Shown here: piece after piece, positions 33,406 through 46,084 of the stretch
How the letters are laid out: every line of letters begins with the position of its first letter
How positions within the stretch are numbered: the stretch's first letter is position 1
Source of the DNA: Vicia villosa
Taxonomy: Eukaryota > Streptophyta > Magnoliopsida > Fabales > Fabaceae
Length of the DNA stretch: 64,000 nt
Assembly (NCBI RefSeq): GCF_029867415.1
Contig: NC_081186.1
Span: forward strand, 111,575,213-111,639,212
Direction: 5' to 3'
Notes under the pieces: generated by a model
Seen by the model: only the letters and a program-made list of their open reading frames with translations
Databases searched by the model: none
What the model was told of the DNA's origin: nothing
Program-made: the position numbers and the translations under genes

Positions 33406-34487
33406 TTAAATGCACATGTTTAAAAATAATAGGTTTGAAAGTTCTCTGAAGTAGTGAAACCTCATCTCAATATGCTTGCTCCTTTCATGTGCAATTGTGT
33501 TCTTAGCAAGATTAATATAAAAAATATTATCAACCATGCGCGTTACAACGTCACCCCCATCGCTGCCTAACTCCTTCAATAGATTCAGTAGCCACACGAC
33601 TTAGCACACAATAAAAAAACTACAATATACTTTGTCTCACAAGACCAGAGTTCCACTACCGATTCCTTCTTCTAACACCATGAGATTGGTGGTCCACTGA
33701 ACATAAATATGTATCCAGGAGTAGACGTTAGATCATCTTTATCTCTACACCAATTGGAATCGATAAAAACGAGTAAATTGCATTTTCTGCCCGTGTCCGT
33801 TACAGGAAAGAAATTTTTGCAGTTAATAGATCCTTTGACGTATCTTAGGATCCTCTTGACTGCTACCAAGTGAGACACTTTCGCTCTCTCCATGAATCTA
33901 CTTACAATTCCAACACTAGACGCCAAGTCTGGTCGCGTATTGCATAAGTAATGCAAGGATCTAATCAGCCTCCTGTATTGAGTTAGATTCACCTATTTCT
34001 CATCCTTATTCTTAGACAAATGTAACCTTGCTTTAGCTAGAGTAATGGCAGCATTACAATGCTCCATTTCAAACTTCTTCAATATCGCAAGAGCAAACCT
34101 TCTTTGGTGCATAAGTAGTCCCTTTTTAGACTTGTGGAACTCAATGCCAAGGAAGTATGTCATAGACCAAGGTGGGTCATCTCGAATTCTTTAATAAGTT
34201 CACTGTTAAACTTAGAACTACACCTTTTGTCGCTTCCCGTGATCAACAAATCATTTACGTATAGACAAAGGATGATCACCCATTCACTTGTATATGTATT
34301 CACATACACACCATGTTTCGATACACACTTCTTGAAGCCAATATCAATTAAGAAACCACATATCCTCTTGTTCCAAGCTCTTGGAGTTTGTTTCAAACTG
34401 TACAACGCTTTCTTCAACTTGTGGAACTTTAACTCTTAGTTATTCACAACAAAACAGGGGTTGCTCTACATATACTTCCTCTTTAAC
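33406..34487 (-). pseudogene. copia RT/RNase H remnant (copy B)
   Basis: Minus-strand reverse-transcriptase (34417-34160, KKALYSLKQTPRAWNKR and LYVNDLLITG) and RNase H (33992-33406) segments. The reverse-transcriptase piece has fewer stops than copy A. The upstream polyprotein is deleted. Confidence 0.8.
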
Positions 34488-34489
34488 TT

Positions 34490-35655
34490 GTTACAGTCAT
34501 TACAAAAATCAAATGAATTTAGTGGTAACCGGTTACGGTACCAATTATGTTAATCGATTACGCCCACGATAACTAGTCCACAAGTGATTTCACTCAGTTG
34601 TAACTGATTACACTCCCGTATTAATCGGTTACAACACTTGAATTATCTCACCAGTTACACCTCTATATTAATCAGTTACATCACTTGAATTAAAAATAAA
34701 CAAATAAATAAAATATAACAAAAAAATTTTGTTTATAATTGGTTGGCGATCCTTATGAACTTTTTGATTCTTATACAAACATTTGTAGCAAAGTTTAATT
34801 TCATTATAAAATATAAATTATAAAATATAAATGTATATTAAATTGATTTATTTGAGTTTACATATTCTAATAAATATTTGTAAATTTTTTTAGAAAAATA
34901 TATTTATTTCATAAAATAGATATTAAGTTGATAACAAGGTGATTATAATTTATTTTTATTTGAGATGATGTGCATGTAAAAGATTAACACTTTGACACGT
35001 GAGAATCAAATTATAAATAAAAGGGTTTTTTGGTTTGGTTTAAGGTGGTGATGGAAAAGTTCCTATCCGGATGAACAAATCCTCTGAGAATTAAAGTTTA
35101 AACATTGAAATGATAGAAGTGTGAATAATCCTACAGAGAAGGACATCATGGTCATGTCTGGCAGCAAATCTGCAATGGTAGAGAAATAAATCTTGAGGTT
35201 TGAGTCAGTTTATTAGGCTTCACAGCGGATGCTAAAAGTATACGAATGGTAAATCTACTAGTGATCTTCTTTTAATATATAGTAGCTTTGATACTCGACG
35301 AAAGTCTATCAGAGACAATTTAATGTAACTGTCATCGATTTGCTTGACATATTAATGGTGATTAGGGAATCAGGCTTCATTGTCAAAATATCATACTATG
35401 ATATTCTCAATCAGTAGTAAATATGTTCTCTATCATGACTTAATCAGATATCGCCCTACGCTGACTTGGGTTGGCATAATCAACTAGACCAATCAACTAT
35501 TTCGACCTCATTTTTCTCTCCTAGACAGATAATTACTCGGGGCGAGCTCCAACCGTTTCGGGCTTAATTTGGTCTATTCAAGAATTCGACCTTGTGGATC
35601 TATTTGCTTGCATATATAAAGTTGATGATCCTGCTGAGAACCCTTCTAACATTTT
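34490..35655 (-). mobile_element. copia LTR, copy B, long form
   Basis: It runs on the minus strand from TGTTAGAAGG at about 35655 to the deletion junction. Bases 34500-34690 hold the palindrome cluster. Bases 34725-35570 have no counterpart in copy A and contain no recognised gene. Confidence 0.5.
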
Positions 35656-35959
35656 GATGACAAAAACACCAATGTTCGGTCGAACATGAATAAATCACTG
35701 GTGCTATCTTTAAACTCTTATCTTTTAATTTTTGTGATCTTCTTAACCGTCTTAAAGACTAATAACACAATTTATTTCTTAAGTAACAAAACTTTAAAAT
35801 TAATCGTAAATTATAAATACCACAATTCATTCCCCCTCGTGGGCTTGAAGTCACATGTTAAACAAACCCTTAAAATCGGTTAAATACACAAGCATTCAAA
35901 CATGAGCCGTGTAAAGGAAAATATTTTTCTAAATCATACCAAAAATATAGACATGTACA

Positions 35960-36375
35960 CAACTCCTCAAGATGTTGCTCACTCGCTGCCTGCGCTTAGC
36001 ACGGAAAGACTCAATAGAGACCGATGAATCGCATTCTAGGTTCGAACTTGCTTCCAGCCACTTGGTTCAGCCCCACTTTCAGACTGAAGAGAAAGGCTTT
36101 GGAGTTATTTTCCTGCGGCTTGACTAAACCTAATTTCCAAGCCTGTGGAATGGCTGTCAATTCTTTCTCTCACTCAATAGATATATTTGGTACGGTACAG
36201 TATAATACGAGACGATGGAATACAATGGGATGGATGGTAAAGGGCTGCTTGCCCTCAAAAACGATGACTCACTTGTCCCCTTGTCCATAGGAACCTCGTG
36301 GCATACAACCGAAACGACTCCCGCTATATAGCCGCCCCTCTCTCTTTTTACAACCTCGTGGACGGACTAAAGAAG
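35960..36375. other. Possible organellar (mitochondrial) DNA insert
   Basis: About 410 bp of near-balanced base composition stands out from A+T-rich flanks on both sides. The style (short unique sequence, no repeats, many CCAC/TTGGTT words) resembles plant mitochondrial intergenic DNA. An 88-codon open frame here (36024-36290, +) has no domain I recognise. The call rests on composition and general resemblance only. Confidence 0.45.
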
Positions 36376-36533
36376 GAAAATTACGGAATAAAAAAAAGGA
36401 CAAAATGTTTTCTTAACGGACACCAAATCTTTCCTATTTTTCAAAATAATTTGATATCCATTTATTAAATGTTTATTTGACTTTCCTATGAATATATAAA
36501 TATAAATGAAATGTATAAAGAAAAAATTTAATG
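36376..36533. other. A+T-rich spacer, no gene
   Basis: Nothing is recognised. Confidence 0.35.
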
Positions 36534-36600
36534 GGCGTGGAAATAGCTCAACTGATTTAAGATAAATAGATATAAATCAAGATTCGATTTCAAATTTTTT
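36534..36600 (+). mobile_element. tRNA-like SINE head
   Basis: An A-box-like tagctcaactg (36544-36554) and B-box-like gattcgattt (36581-36590) are spaced as in a tRNA gene and followed by a T-run. The tRNA arms do not pair well, so it is a SINE-type derivative rather than a working tRNA. Confidence 0.45.
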
Positions 36601-37619
36601 TTTTTGGTTGTATTTCTCATTATTTAATGTAAAATTTAATTATATTTTAGATTTTTAAACAAACTAAAATTTTGGAATAGAAATTAACAAATTCAAAACA
36701 ATGATGATTAAATTTTTTGATAAAAGATTGCAAGAATTAGAAACATTTAATATTTTAGAACGTAAATTTGAATTTATAATTCCTTATTTTTTGCATTTGG
36801 TAGGTATAAGTTTTACTCTATACTCTCAAATTAAAAACAAAAATGGATGAAATTTAAAGTGTATTCATGAAGTAGGTTCAACATTACTTTTGTTTATTTA
36901 GGTGAAACAAGCTTCATCACTCTCGTTGAGTAGCATCAAAGGCATATATATTTACATGTTGAATAATGAATATCAGTATCACCAACTTTATTCAACTTTT
37001 TATATTTGTAAGTTTTATAGTTATAGTTTAGGTGCTATTTGCCATAGACCGTTACTTTATTTGGAAGTTTCCAGGGTTGGACCCTTCTTTAAAAGAGATC
37101 TAGTAATGCACTAAAATCTACTTAAAAATATTTAAGTCTAAAGTATCTCATGATCATAATTTCTTATAAACATTTCAATGTGAGATTTGAAATAGAGACA
37201 TTACCAGTATTTTAGCATCCTTTACATGCCTACTTTATAATTTTCTTTCATTATAGTGGAACTGTACCCATTGCAGTTACTCCCTACATCCAAGTTAATA
37301 TAATGTCTGAGGTGTGGAGTTTATTGAAGCTGAGTGCCTAATTATCTCTCAACCTCCTATCTAATATTTAAAGTTGTATATTATTTTTAATTTTTCATTC
37401 AAAATATAGTAATTGTTCTGTTTTGGAATTAGATGAGGATTTGAGAGGTTGAATTCATTGTTTGTAATTGTGATTTGATATTTTTGATCTGGGGGAGAGA
37501 GGTTGACCTGCAAGATTAGTACTTTAACGTTCAAGTCACTAAGAAAGTAAAAAATGAAGTTTGAATGAGAAATGATTTGAATAAAAAAATGATGTGTTCT
37601 TCTTTTTAAATAGGGAAGA
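36601..37619. other. A+T-rich intergenic, no gene
   Basis: Only short motif-free open frames are present. Nothing is recognised. Confidence 0.35.
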
Positions 37620-38591
37620 TGGTTGGTAAATGCATGCGTGTGAAACATCGTGACATGCAGTCATTCGTTGGATTGATGTTGAGAGAATGACATGGCATCC
37701 TCGTGAGATGTACTCTGTGATGTGGGAAAAAAGAGCTTATATATCCCTCATGTGGTACCTTCTTGCTTCGTTGATGGACCTTTGCTTTCTATTAGGCCTC
37801 GTGGTTGGCCCGAAACAGTTGTTCTCCAAGCCCTTGTCTCTGCTTTGCAAGGCGAAGGTTTGTGATACACATTGTTTATCCGACCACAGAATCCGTAGAC
37901 GCGTTCGTCTTAGTTGGGATATTGTTGTTCTCCGAAATACGTGCATTTCATGCTTCTCTTGGAAGTTACAAAGTAACACCGTGAGTGACTGACACGTCTT
38001 TACTAGCTTGCAATGAAGTTCATTTTTCTTTAGAGTGCTCAAGTTGTTATGAGATTTTTCTCAGAAGATCTCCACCATTGGAAGTGTGCTCTGGATCGTA
38101 CGGTCCTAGGTGCCTAAAATGAAGTATATAAGGATTTTGAAGCATTTATTTACCATTTTTCACTGTAAGCTACCTACAAAGCGAGTGTTATCATTTCCTC
38201 TATCATTCTTTTTCGAAAGTGTTTCGTTCAGGCGTTTTATGATCATCTGGTCCCAACTAATGTACAATGTGTGACAACTCCTCAACCATGGAGTGCAGTA
38301 TATAGTTACATCCAATAATTATATAGAGTGTCACATCCTTACATGATACCAGATGTAGAGGGAGATCCACCTAGGCCAACTCATTGGGAGATATTAGAAG
38401 AGAAGTAGGTTATGGCAGACCATGTCGTTGATGTGTTGTCAATATGTCAATGTATTGTGGCCATTGGGAGAACGTGTATAAGGAAACAACAGTTTGAAGA
38501 AGACACTCCTAGGATGACCACTGTACATGCCATGATAGTTGAGTCACAACATGTCTTGCATTATAGGTGGCAGAGGAGGATCAGGATCTAA
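37620..38591 (+). pseudogene. MAIN-like (plant mobile domain) protein remnant
   Basis: The clearest part is 38325-38591: RVSHPYMIPDVEGDPPRP, then THWEILEEK, a stop, and a Cys- and Ile-rich helix followed by a HALLYR-like WQRRIR end. SHPYM, DPPRP and EILEE are the C-terminal signature I associate with plant-mobile-domain (MAIN/MAIL-type and retroelement-borne) proteins. Stops interrupt the frame, and the N-terminal mobile domain cannot be read confidently. It may be a captured or relic transposon gene. Confidence 0.55.
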
Positions 38592-38696
38592 TATACCTAA
38601 TAATTGACTTTTTCTTTATATTTTAATAATAACATTTTTATCATTTATATTATGGCTTGTATTTTGTGAAAATAATGTTTGATTTTTTGATAACAA

Positions 38697-38702
<6 letters not shown>

Positions 38703-38767
<65 letters not shown>
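38703..38767. repeat. (TA)n microsatellite
   Basis: About 32 uninterrupted TA units. Confidence 0.95.
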
Positions 38768-38771
<4 letters not shown>

Positions 38772-39903
38772 TTTTATTAAATTATAAATGTGTATGGTTT
38801 AATTGAATAACATTTGTGTATATTTTGTATATAACGTTTATTAAAAAAATCAAGTAATTAAAAAATTTATTACCAAATAATTTATTGTTCTAAGGTTAGT
38901 CTAGATTTTAAAATTCAAATTCATCTCTAAGTTGTAAAATAAACACGCTTGGATGATTTATCTAGGGGTGGATTTGAATTTTGTTATCCGAACTCACCCA
39001 TGAATTTAACCGACATTAATATCCATATTAGTTTTAGAAAGAATGGAATGGAGTGTCTCTCTAATGAAGTAATGTTGTTGTTAAATAGACGCGTCCAAAT
39101 TCCAATCTCCAATCTCCGAATATTACAAAGTGTATTTTGAAGTTTCACAGGGATGAGTGATAATCATATAGGGTGGAAAAAGAAACCCCATTTTCTCTCA
39201 TTGGCCTAATTGAACTATTAAGTTCAAATATGTAACTCTAGACTTTTCAAAAAGCAAAATAAACCAACTATATTTTTATTATTTCGAATTTATTTTTCTC
39301 AAAAATCAAACCAAAAGCAACTCATTATACCCTAATCATTGGCGAAGCAAAATAGTTCTCTTATAAAATTGCACTCTCCACCACCACTCAAACTCATGGC
39401 CCATTACTATTGATCCAGCTACCAAGTGTCTCTCAATAGCTCAAATGACCACAAGCACCACCAAAAGAAAATAAATAAAATCCACACATTAAGTTCTATC
39501 TAGCAACATGGTTTTGGATTGTTGGTTAAATGGAAAGAAATAAAATCCACACAAAATTTATAGCCATGTTTATTAAAACTATAGATGCTACAATACTAGA
39601 ATGCTAATCCTATGATTGAACTATATATAACATTAAAATGCAACATTGTTACAAGAAAATAGATAAATAAACATTGTTTTTTCCTCAAATAATTTATATT
39701 TTTTTTCCACCAAATAAGAATGAAAAAATTACAAATAATCTAACTGCCATTCATTTTGATTTTTCCATGCAACAAACAGAAGAAATTTCAAGTGATTTGA
39801 AAACAATTCAAAATTTTCTTCTTCAACCAATACAAATTAATTTTTCCAAATCTGAATTTCTCAAACCTTTACACAGTTTTTTTTTTCAATTTCTACACTT
39901 TGA
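38768..39903. other. Intergenic, 3' flank of the EDR4-like gene
   Basis: A+T-rich sequence. No gene is recognised. The last few hundred bases probably include the 3' untranslated region of the minus-strand gene. Confidence 0.4.
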
Positions 39904-42900
39904 TTATGCAGCTGCTGATCTTGGTACTTTCATGCCAAATCCATGCTTTGCTTTCTCCACCCTGTCATTTTTTGTCAAAACAAAAGACTTAACAAACAGC
40001 TACCTTAACCGCGTAATCTTAAATGTCAAAACATCGCCGTTACATGACGAAAACATTAAAAAATAATGCAAGAAGTCAACTACCAGAAAGTAACATCTTA
40101 TGAGAAAGTCATAGGTATGATTTAGTCAACTAAATGATAGAGTTGAATATTCTCTTTCTTACAATACACACCAAAATGATGCAAAATGAATATACTTAAT
40201 ATAATGCAAGTCAACTACATGAAAATGATGCAACAGAATCATCAGAAAATCTGCGCGCACTTACGTTGGTGCAAGTTTACCGAGGCCGTCTAGCTCTTCA
40301 CCTGTGTCTACATCCAATACTCTCCCGGAAATTTCAACGATATATGATCTATCGTTTTCGTTTGGAAGTCCTCTACGAGAGAGCAAATCTAAGTCTTTTT
40401 GGTGAAGTTCTCTCCCGTTTACATAAACATCGGTGTTTCCACCGGCACATTTATCAGGAATAGGATAGTTGAACTCTTCAATGAATGGCTGCAAGAGAAA
40501 TCAGTTTTTCAGTTTTAGGATTATTTAAACTCATGACGATTAGAGTTTGCTCGAGAGGCACTACTTACCGGAATTATTCCAAGACATGGTCCGCCGATGA
40601 CACCCCAAAATCCAGCCCGAGAGTCATACCTAGTGAAACATATTGTAGATGATAAAAAATAACTGAGTCAGCAAAAACCATTATTCGCAAAACTTTAACC
40701 GATAAGGCTATAAAGTGTACTAACCAGTAATTTCCTGGCTGGATTGGTCCGGCTATCTTTTCCGCCTTCTTCACCACACGATCTGATAAGGGTTGTCCAT
40801 TAACGGTAACAACACATTTTTCACTTTCATCACTTTTGTCAGTGAGGGAGGAACCTCTGGAGCCTTTCTTGAAAATGTTTGCGAAAAACGAATCACCTCC
40901 TTTGTTAGATCTAGCACGGTCGTGTTCTTGGCTAGTATCCTGTGAGATCCCGGAGTTGGAATAATCGATGACATCCATCTCAGATGCAAGCACTACGTCT
41001 TTCACAGAATTCTGCCTCGATGAATTCTTTTCTAGTTTCACCACTTTCTCTTGTTCTGAGCGACCACTTTGGTTGCCTTTACCGAACCGATTCACTGCAT
41101 GGTTGTTACTAGAATGATCAAGATACTCTTGAAGTGGTGAGCCGGCGGGAGGAGGAGACGCAGAGGCTTTAGTTGGCTGAATGGACTTGGTGGCTTCATT
41201 TGGTGCAGCCATAACTTCTGAAATATTTTCATCTTCTGAGATGCTCGGAGACGAAGAATGGAAACTTTGCATCTCCTGCAGCTTTCTAGAGTTTAAGCTT
41301 GGGTCAGAAGCCATGGCAGGCGATCCTCTATCCAGTGACTGAAAATCATAACCAGAATAATCGTCCGACGAGAAGTTAACACCGTTTGTGTTCACATGAC
41401 CATGAGAATATGACACACGACTATTCACAACCTCGATAGAGGTATCCTCAATCCTTGTGGTGTTTTCCTCCATTTCCACATGAGAAGTAACTAGCTTCTT
41501 GTTGATGATAGAAATATTCATTTCTGAAGAACAAGCTCCGCAACGCATTTTCTGCTTACGACTTTTCACCTTAACGAGTACTTTTTTAGGAAGTTGCAGT
41601 AGTTCAAAACAGTTATGGCATGTGATGAAAGGAGAACCACCAGCTATCGGACGGCACCGCTGACTACTATTAGCTGGCATTACATTTTGAGAACGGCTTG
41701 CGGCAAATCCTCCCCTCTCCGAATCGAAGTCACTAACCAATCTTGTATTTACTAGCTTCTCATGAGAACTTGCATCAGGTATAGCAGTTCTAGAATTATT
41801 ATGAGCATGTTGCGTAACTGCACCTGGAATCTCGTTACGGTATAACATAGAATCATTTGATGCAAGAGGGAATCTGTTGTTAAGGAACGTAGCGGGTGGT
41901 GCTGGCATTGAACCTCTTCTTTTGTTGTTGTAGCAATGAAAACAAGAGCAAGAAGGCGGATGGGGAATAGGATTATGTGCATATTGTTCATATGAATCTG
42001 GCCCGGTATCAGCATAGCGTCCAGGAAAGTAGGGATGCATCGGTTGTTGAGGAAATTGGCGGGATAACGGATGTGGACCTCGTGTCATTTGCGATCCGAA
42101 AGGATCTCCATATCTGGGAATATAGCCCGGGTTATGCATCGAAGGATGGAAGTTGTGCATGGCCATTTCACGACCAGTTGTATAACCATATGGACCATGA
42201 TGATGATTGTAATAAGGAGGAACCGCCACATGTTTACTAGGGTCAAAGAATTGCCTCGGGGTTGCCCGATTCAACCCTGAAGGACCATCTGGAAATCGAA
42301 TATCAGAGCCGCTGCGAGGATCCGGAGGAACCGTCCTTAAGTCATCAGGACGACCTTTTTCTTTAGGGTTATTAACCATTTCAGAAGAATTACTCAGCTG
42401 CTTCGATAACTCATCAAGCTTCCTTAGAAGCTCGGCTCGATCTTGCTCGAGGTGCCGAACCCTACTCATACCGTCCATTTCTTCATAATTACTCCATTGT
42501 TCACCCTGATTATAAGAAAATCTCGAAGTTCCCTCGTCAGGATAATTCAAAGTGGAAAACCTCACACTTTCCATATCAGCCAATTGGTTTCTCCGAAACC
42601 CTTCCATCTCAACTCTCTCCTCATTCGGCCAATTCGACATTCTTCTCGGAAAACTAGACCCTCCAACTTGAAAATCCGATTCCTGTTGTTCCCTTCTTAT
42701 TGCTTTACCCCCTTCATTGACATCAAATCCTCTCTCCAAAACCCCTTTCTCACTACCATCAACCGAACGATTCACAATCCTCTCACGTTCCTTATTCGAT
42801 CTCTCAGAATCTCTTCGATCCTCCCTCGAGAAACCACCATTAGACTTAACATCAACATCTGAACCATCACTCAAAAAACCTACATCTTTCCTGAACGAAT

Positions 42901-43388
42901 TTCCCGATTTACCGAAAACTCCTCCACCTTGTCCCTCATCTAAACCCTCCCACAAACCACCATTTCCACTACCATTATTAACCTTTCCTGCAATCAAAAA
43001 CAAGATTCAAAAAACACAACACCATTATCTCCAACCCCTTTTCATGCTTTCATCCATTGACTTAAATCCAAAACAACCTAACTAATCAATCAACCAAAAA
43101 CCAAAAAAAACACAAAGGTAAACAAATTGAAAAAGGAAATTCTTAAACCATAATAAACATACCTCATAAAAAACAAACATTTCGGAAAGATAGTATCAAG
43201 TAAAAGTCAAACAAAACCTTTATAGCCAAATTCCATAAAGATAGAACAATAACAACAAAAAGAAAAAGGGTACCTCTAAGAACAGTTCCACAACCACCAC
43301 ATTGATAAACAGAATAACTAGGTTGCTCATGAAGAACATTTTGACATTTGGGACACCTCACCAACCGCAGCTTAGCTGAATCCTCCAT
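39904..43388 (-). CDS. EDR4-like zinc-ribbon protein (ENHANCED DISEASE RESISTANCE 4 family), 906 aa
   Basis: Five exons join in frame: 43388-43274, 42987-40725, 40629-40569, 40488-40265 and 39961-39904, all GT-AG. The N-terminus is a zinc ribbon (Cys12, Cys15, Cys30, Cys33) split from the rest by the first intron. A long disordered Ser/Asn-rich region follows, with a coiled coil at about 210-240 and His/Pro/Tyr-rich stretches. A second zinc ribbon is at about 495-524 (CHNC...CGAC), and a conserved C-terminal block (about 770-905) contains GFWGVIGGPCLG and VNGRELHQKDLDLL. Arabidopsis EDR4 acts in powdery-mildew defence through EDR1 and clathrin heavy chain, and that role for this protein is inference. 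Exon 4 seems to end in a stop, but the TAA lies inside the donor GTAAGT. The 58-bp last exon restores the family's basic GFGMKVP end. Confidence 0.88.
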
Positions 43389-43721
43389 TGCTAACAAACA
43401 ACAACACAAACACACCAACACACATAAGGGTCTCTAACAAAACACCATCACCAAAACACTATTGCCAAAAGAAACAACTAATGTGATTTATTTTTTCACT
43501 TTCTTATTTTGGGTTAAGTTTTGTATTTCAACAAAGAATCCAAACAGGAAAAAACAAAAACAATAAAACAAGTGAAAAAGGTAACAGAGGGACAGTGGGG
43601 ACAAACTTCGTTCTGGGGTATCTTAGAACTTTGTGAAATTGAAACCCTTTATACTCTACTGTATTTCAGAGTTACTATATGCCGAAAAATCGAAACTTTT
43701 TAATCTTGTGAGTTGGATTTC

Positions 43722-43750
43722 AGAGAGAGAGAGAGAGAGAATATAAAAAC
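43722..43750 (-). promoter_or_regulatory. Core promoter of the EDR4-like gene
   Basis: On the minus strand a TATA-like TTTTTATAT (about 43741-43749) is followed at once by a CT repeat (43722-43740), the pyrimidine patch common in plant core promoters. It lies about 340 bp before the start codon. Confidence 0.5.
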
Positions 43751-44378
43751 ATTGTCCAACGTTGTACGGAGCTTGGTCGTAAGTCGTAACGAGAAGGAGT
43801 AAAAGGTGTCTGTCTGAATGTTAAACGACGTCGTTTGGAGTTTCATTCGTTTTCAATAATAATTCAATAAACGCGGTTAGAATAGAATGATAATTTCATA
43901 TCATATACGTGTGTGTGAAATGACGAAATCAAGATATGAAATGTATCTACTTTTATTTATTGTTTTGACCCTAACAAATCTATCTATAGTACTACTAGTA
44001 TTTTGTTTTGTTCCTATAGGGGAAGAGCTAAAAGGAAAACTACTCACTTAGTCTTTTGTATAATAAATGTTTCTTTCTATTTTGAAATATTGATATAATT
44101 TTTATTTTCATTTTTTTTGGTTATGTATTCATTTATTACTTTTATTTTACTTAACTAGTTCATTAATTATAAATAATAATAATATTTTAATAAATTATAG
44201 TATTAATTTTATCATTAAAATTAATGTATTTTATATTTTTTAAGAACCACCTAAATTTAAATAAAATACTTTTATAGAATAGGTTGTTAATTTTCTATTT
44301 TTATGATTGACATTATGTTTGGTAAAACTAACTTATAGATAAACATGTTTAATAAGATGCTTTATCAACTGGTGAAAC
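43751..44378. other. Upstream A+T-rich region, no gene
   Basis: Contains a mirrored 'aaacgacgtcgttt' palindrome at about 43822-43835, with an ACGT core of the kind bound by bZIP factors, upstream of the EDR4-like promoter. Nothing else is recognised. Confidence 0.4.
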
Positions 44379-45235
44379 ATGTCGAGCGAGATGTCGTATG
44401 TCGGATCATACGACATGTGTCTGTGTACAATTGGACTTTTGGAATCTGTTAGTTTGTTATAGAGGCTGAATATTCTGGGAACATGATGCAATCCTATGTG
44501 GCGCTCAATTTAAGGATGAAATATTTTATCTGTTTTTAAGGAGTATTCTCGATTTTTAAATATGAAGATTATTTAGGAAACTAATGATTGAAGCCCTATC
44601 TTTGTGGAGAACATCTTGGAGCTTTTCAGCAGTGTCTTGCTGCGGGTTTGAAGGCCTGATCCAGTCCAGAAGAATGTTTTAAATAGAAGGCAACAAAACT
44701 ATTTATAGTGTGGAACAGAAAGTGTGTTAGTTGTTCATTGTTTAGGTTTTGTGTATTCTTGTCAATTGTGAACCTATCTAATATCATCTTGATAGAATAG
44801 TGGGACTGCCTCTTTTGAGTAGTAAGTTCTGTTAATCATTCATAAGCTTTTAAGCATTGGATAATTGTGTGTCCTTGAAGTGTGTCTTCTAAAGTTTTTG
44901 AAGAGATAATCATAGTTGTGATTGAGGGGGATTGAAAAGGGTCTCATACCTAGGTGAGTCTTAGGTAGAAGTATAGCACGAGTAGTGATTAAGTGAGAAG
45001 GCAGTAAACTGGAGGTTGTTTACATAGGACTTTGAATTGATACTATCACAGTAGACTTATCTCTGGCTTGGTAGCCTCCAGGCGTAGGTGTTGCATGCAC
45101 AGAAATGGATGAACAAATTTGTGTATTCATTTACTTTTCAGCACCTTTAAATTGTATTTACCTTGTCACTGTGTTCTCTTTAGATATCAGTGTATCGACA
45201 TCTCTTAGGACATCTGATATCTGAATACCAGAATT
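44379..45235 (+). mobile_element. copia-type LTR, left end of a decayed element
   Basis: An LTR-like sequence starting near TGTCGAGCG (44379) ends just before a primer-binding-like site, ttggtatcaaagcagg (about 45238-45253), which resembles the initiator-Met tRNA complement used by copia elements. The start is approximate. Confidence 0.55.
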
Positions 45236-45304
45236 TTAATTGGTATCAAAGCAGGCATCCTGCTCTGTATCTGGGTGAGATTCAGGGAAGATACTTTCTA
45301 GTAC

Positions 45305-45845
45305 AATGGACAAGGAAGGAGGATTTATGAATATGCCACCCATTCTTGATGGAACTATCTATGATTATTGGAAAGATCGTATGGTGGCCTTTACTAAATC
45401 CATGGACAGCAAGGCATGAAAATCTGTGGTTAAAGGATAGACTCCTCCATTGGCTAAAGATAAGGATGGGAAGATTACTGAATTATTGAAGGAAGAGGAA
45501 GACTAGGATGATGAAGATGATAAATCTGCTCTAGAAAACTCTAAAGCATTGAATGCCCTGTTTAATAGAGTGGACAAGAACATCTTTAGACTAATAAGTA
45601 GTTGTGTTGTTGCTAAAGAAGCTTGGGAAATTCTAAAGACTGCTCATGAAGGAACCTCTAAGGTAAAGATGTCAATACTTCAACTTCTTACCACTAAGTT
45701 TGAGAACTTAAGAATGAAGGAAGATGAGAGTATTCATGACTTTCACATGAATGTTATTGAGATAACTAATGCCTCTAGTGCACTGGGAGAGAATATGTCA
45801 TAAGCCAAGTTGGTCAAAAAAATTCTCATATCTCTTCCAAAGAGG
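45305..45845 (+). pseudogene. copia gag remnant
   Basis: Reading from the ATG at about 45305, it encodes MDKEGGFMNMPPILDGT, then after stops the KALNALFNRVD...AWEILKTAHEGTSKVK...EDESIHDFH block, the UBN2-type gag of copia elements. In-frame stops are present at about 45417 and 45508. After about 45845 the similarity ends and unrelated repeat sequence follows. Confidence 0.75.
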
Positions 45846-46084
45846 TGAAAATTCTCATAAGCTAACCCGATAAAAATCTTGATTCGGTTCATGGTCAGCC
45901 TGTGTAAAACCCTGGTTCGATTCAGAGGATAGCCAACTCGGAAATCCACCTTTGTTTGAGATCATCCCAAAAGAAATCTATTTGGTGAGAAGAATGTAAT
46001 TCCCTAGATTGCTTTCAGAATTAGTGACTGACTTCATAAACCAACACGGGTCTTTTTAGCATGTTTTGTCCTCACTCACACGCT

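Larger units (their letters stand above)
31394..35865. repeat. Composite retroelement unit, copy B, internally deleted
   Basis: It repeats copy A from the same start to the same end but lacks the stretch equivalent to about 27655-30865 (most of gag, integrase and half of reverse transcriptase). The junction is at about 34487, where reverse-transcriptase sequence (ctacatatacttcctcttta) passes directly into LTR sequence (acttgttacagtc). It keeps about 840 bp (34725-35570) that copy A lacks. Confidence 0.75.

Noticed and set aside
36534..36600. Possible tRNA gene
   Set aside because: A- and B-box-like words are present, but the acceptor and anticodon arms do not pair, so it was filed as a SINE-type head.
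38703..38767. Regular array considered as CRISPR-like or satellite
   Set aside because: It is a plain TA dinucleotide run with no spacers. The same holds for 53291-53359 and 61058-61141.
41752..43085. Open frames of 69-139 codons inside the EDR4-like gene
   Set aside because: They are opposite-strand or out-of-frame shadows of exon 2.
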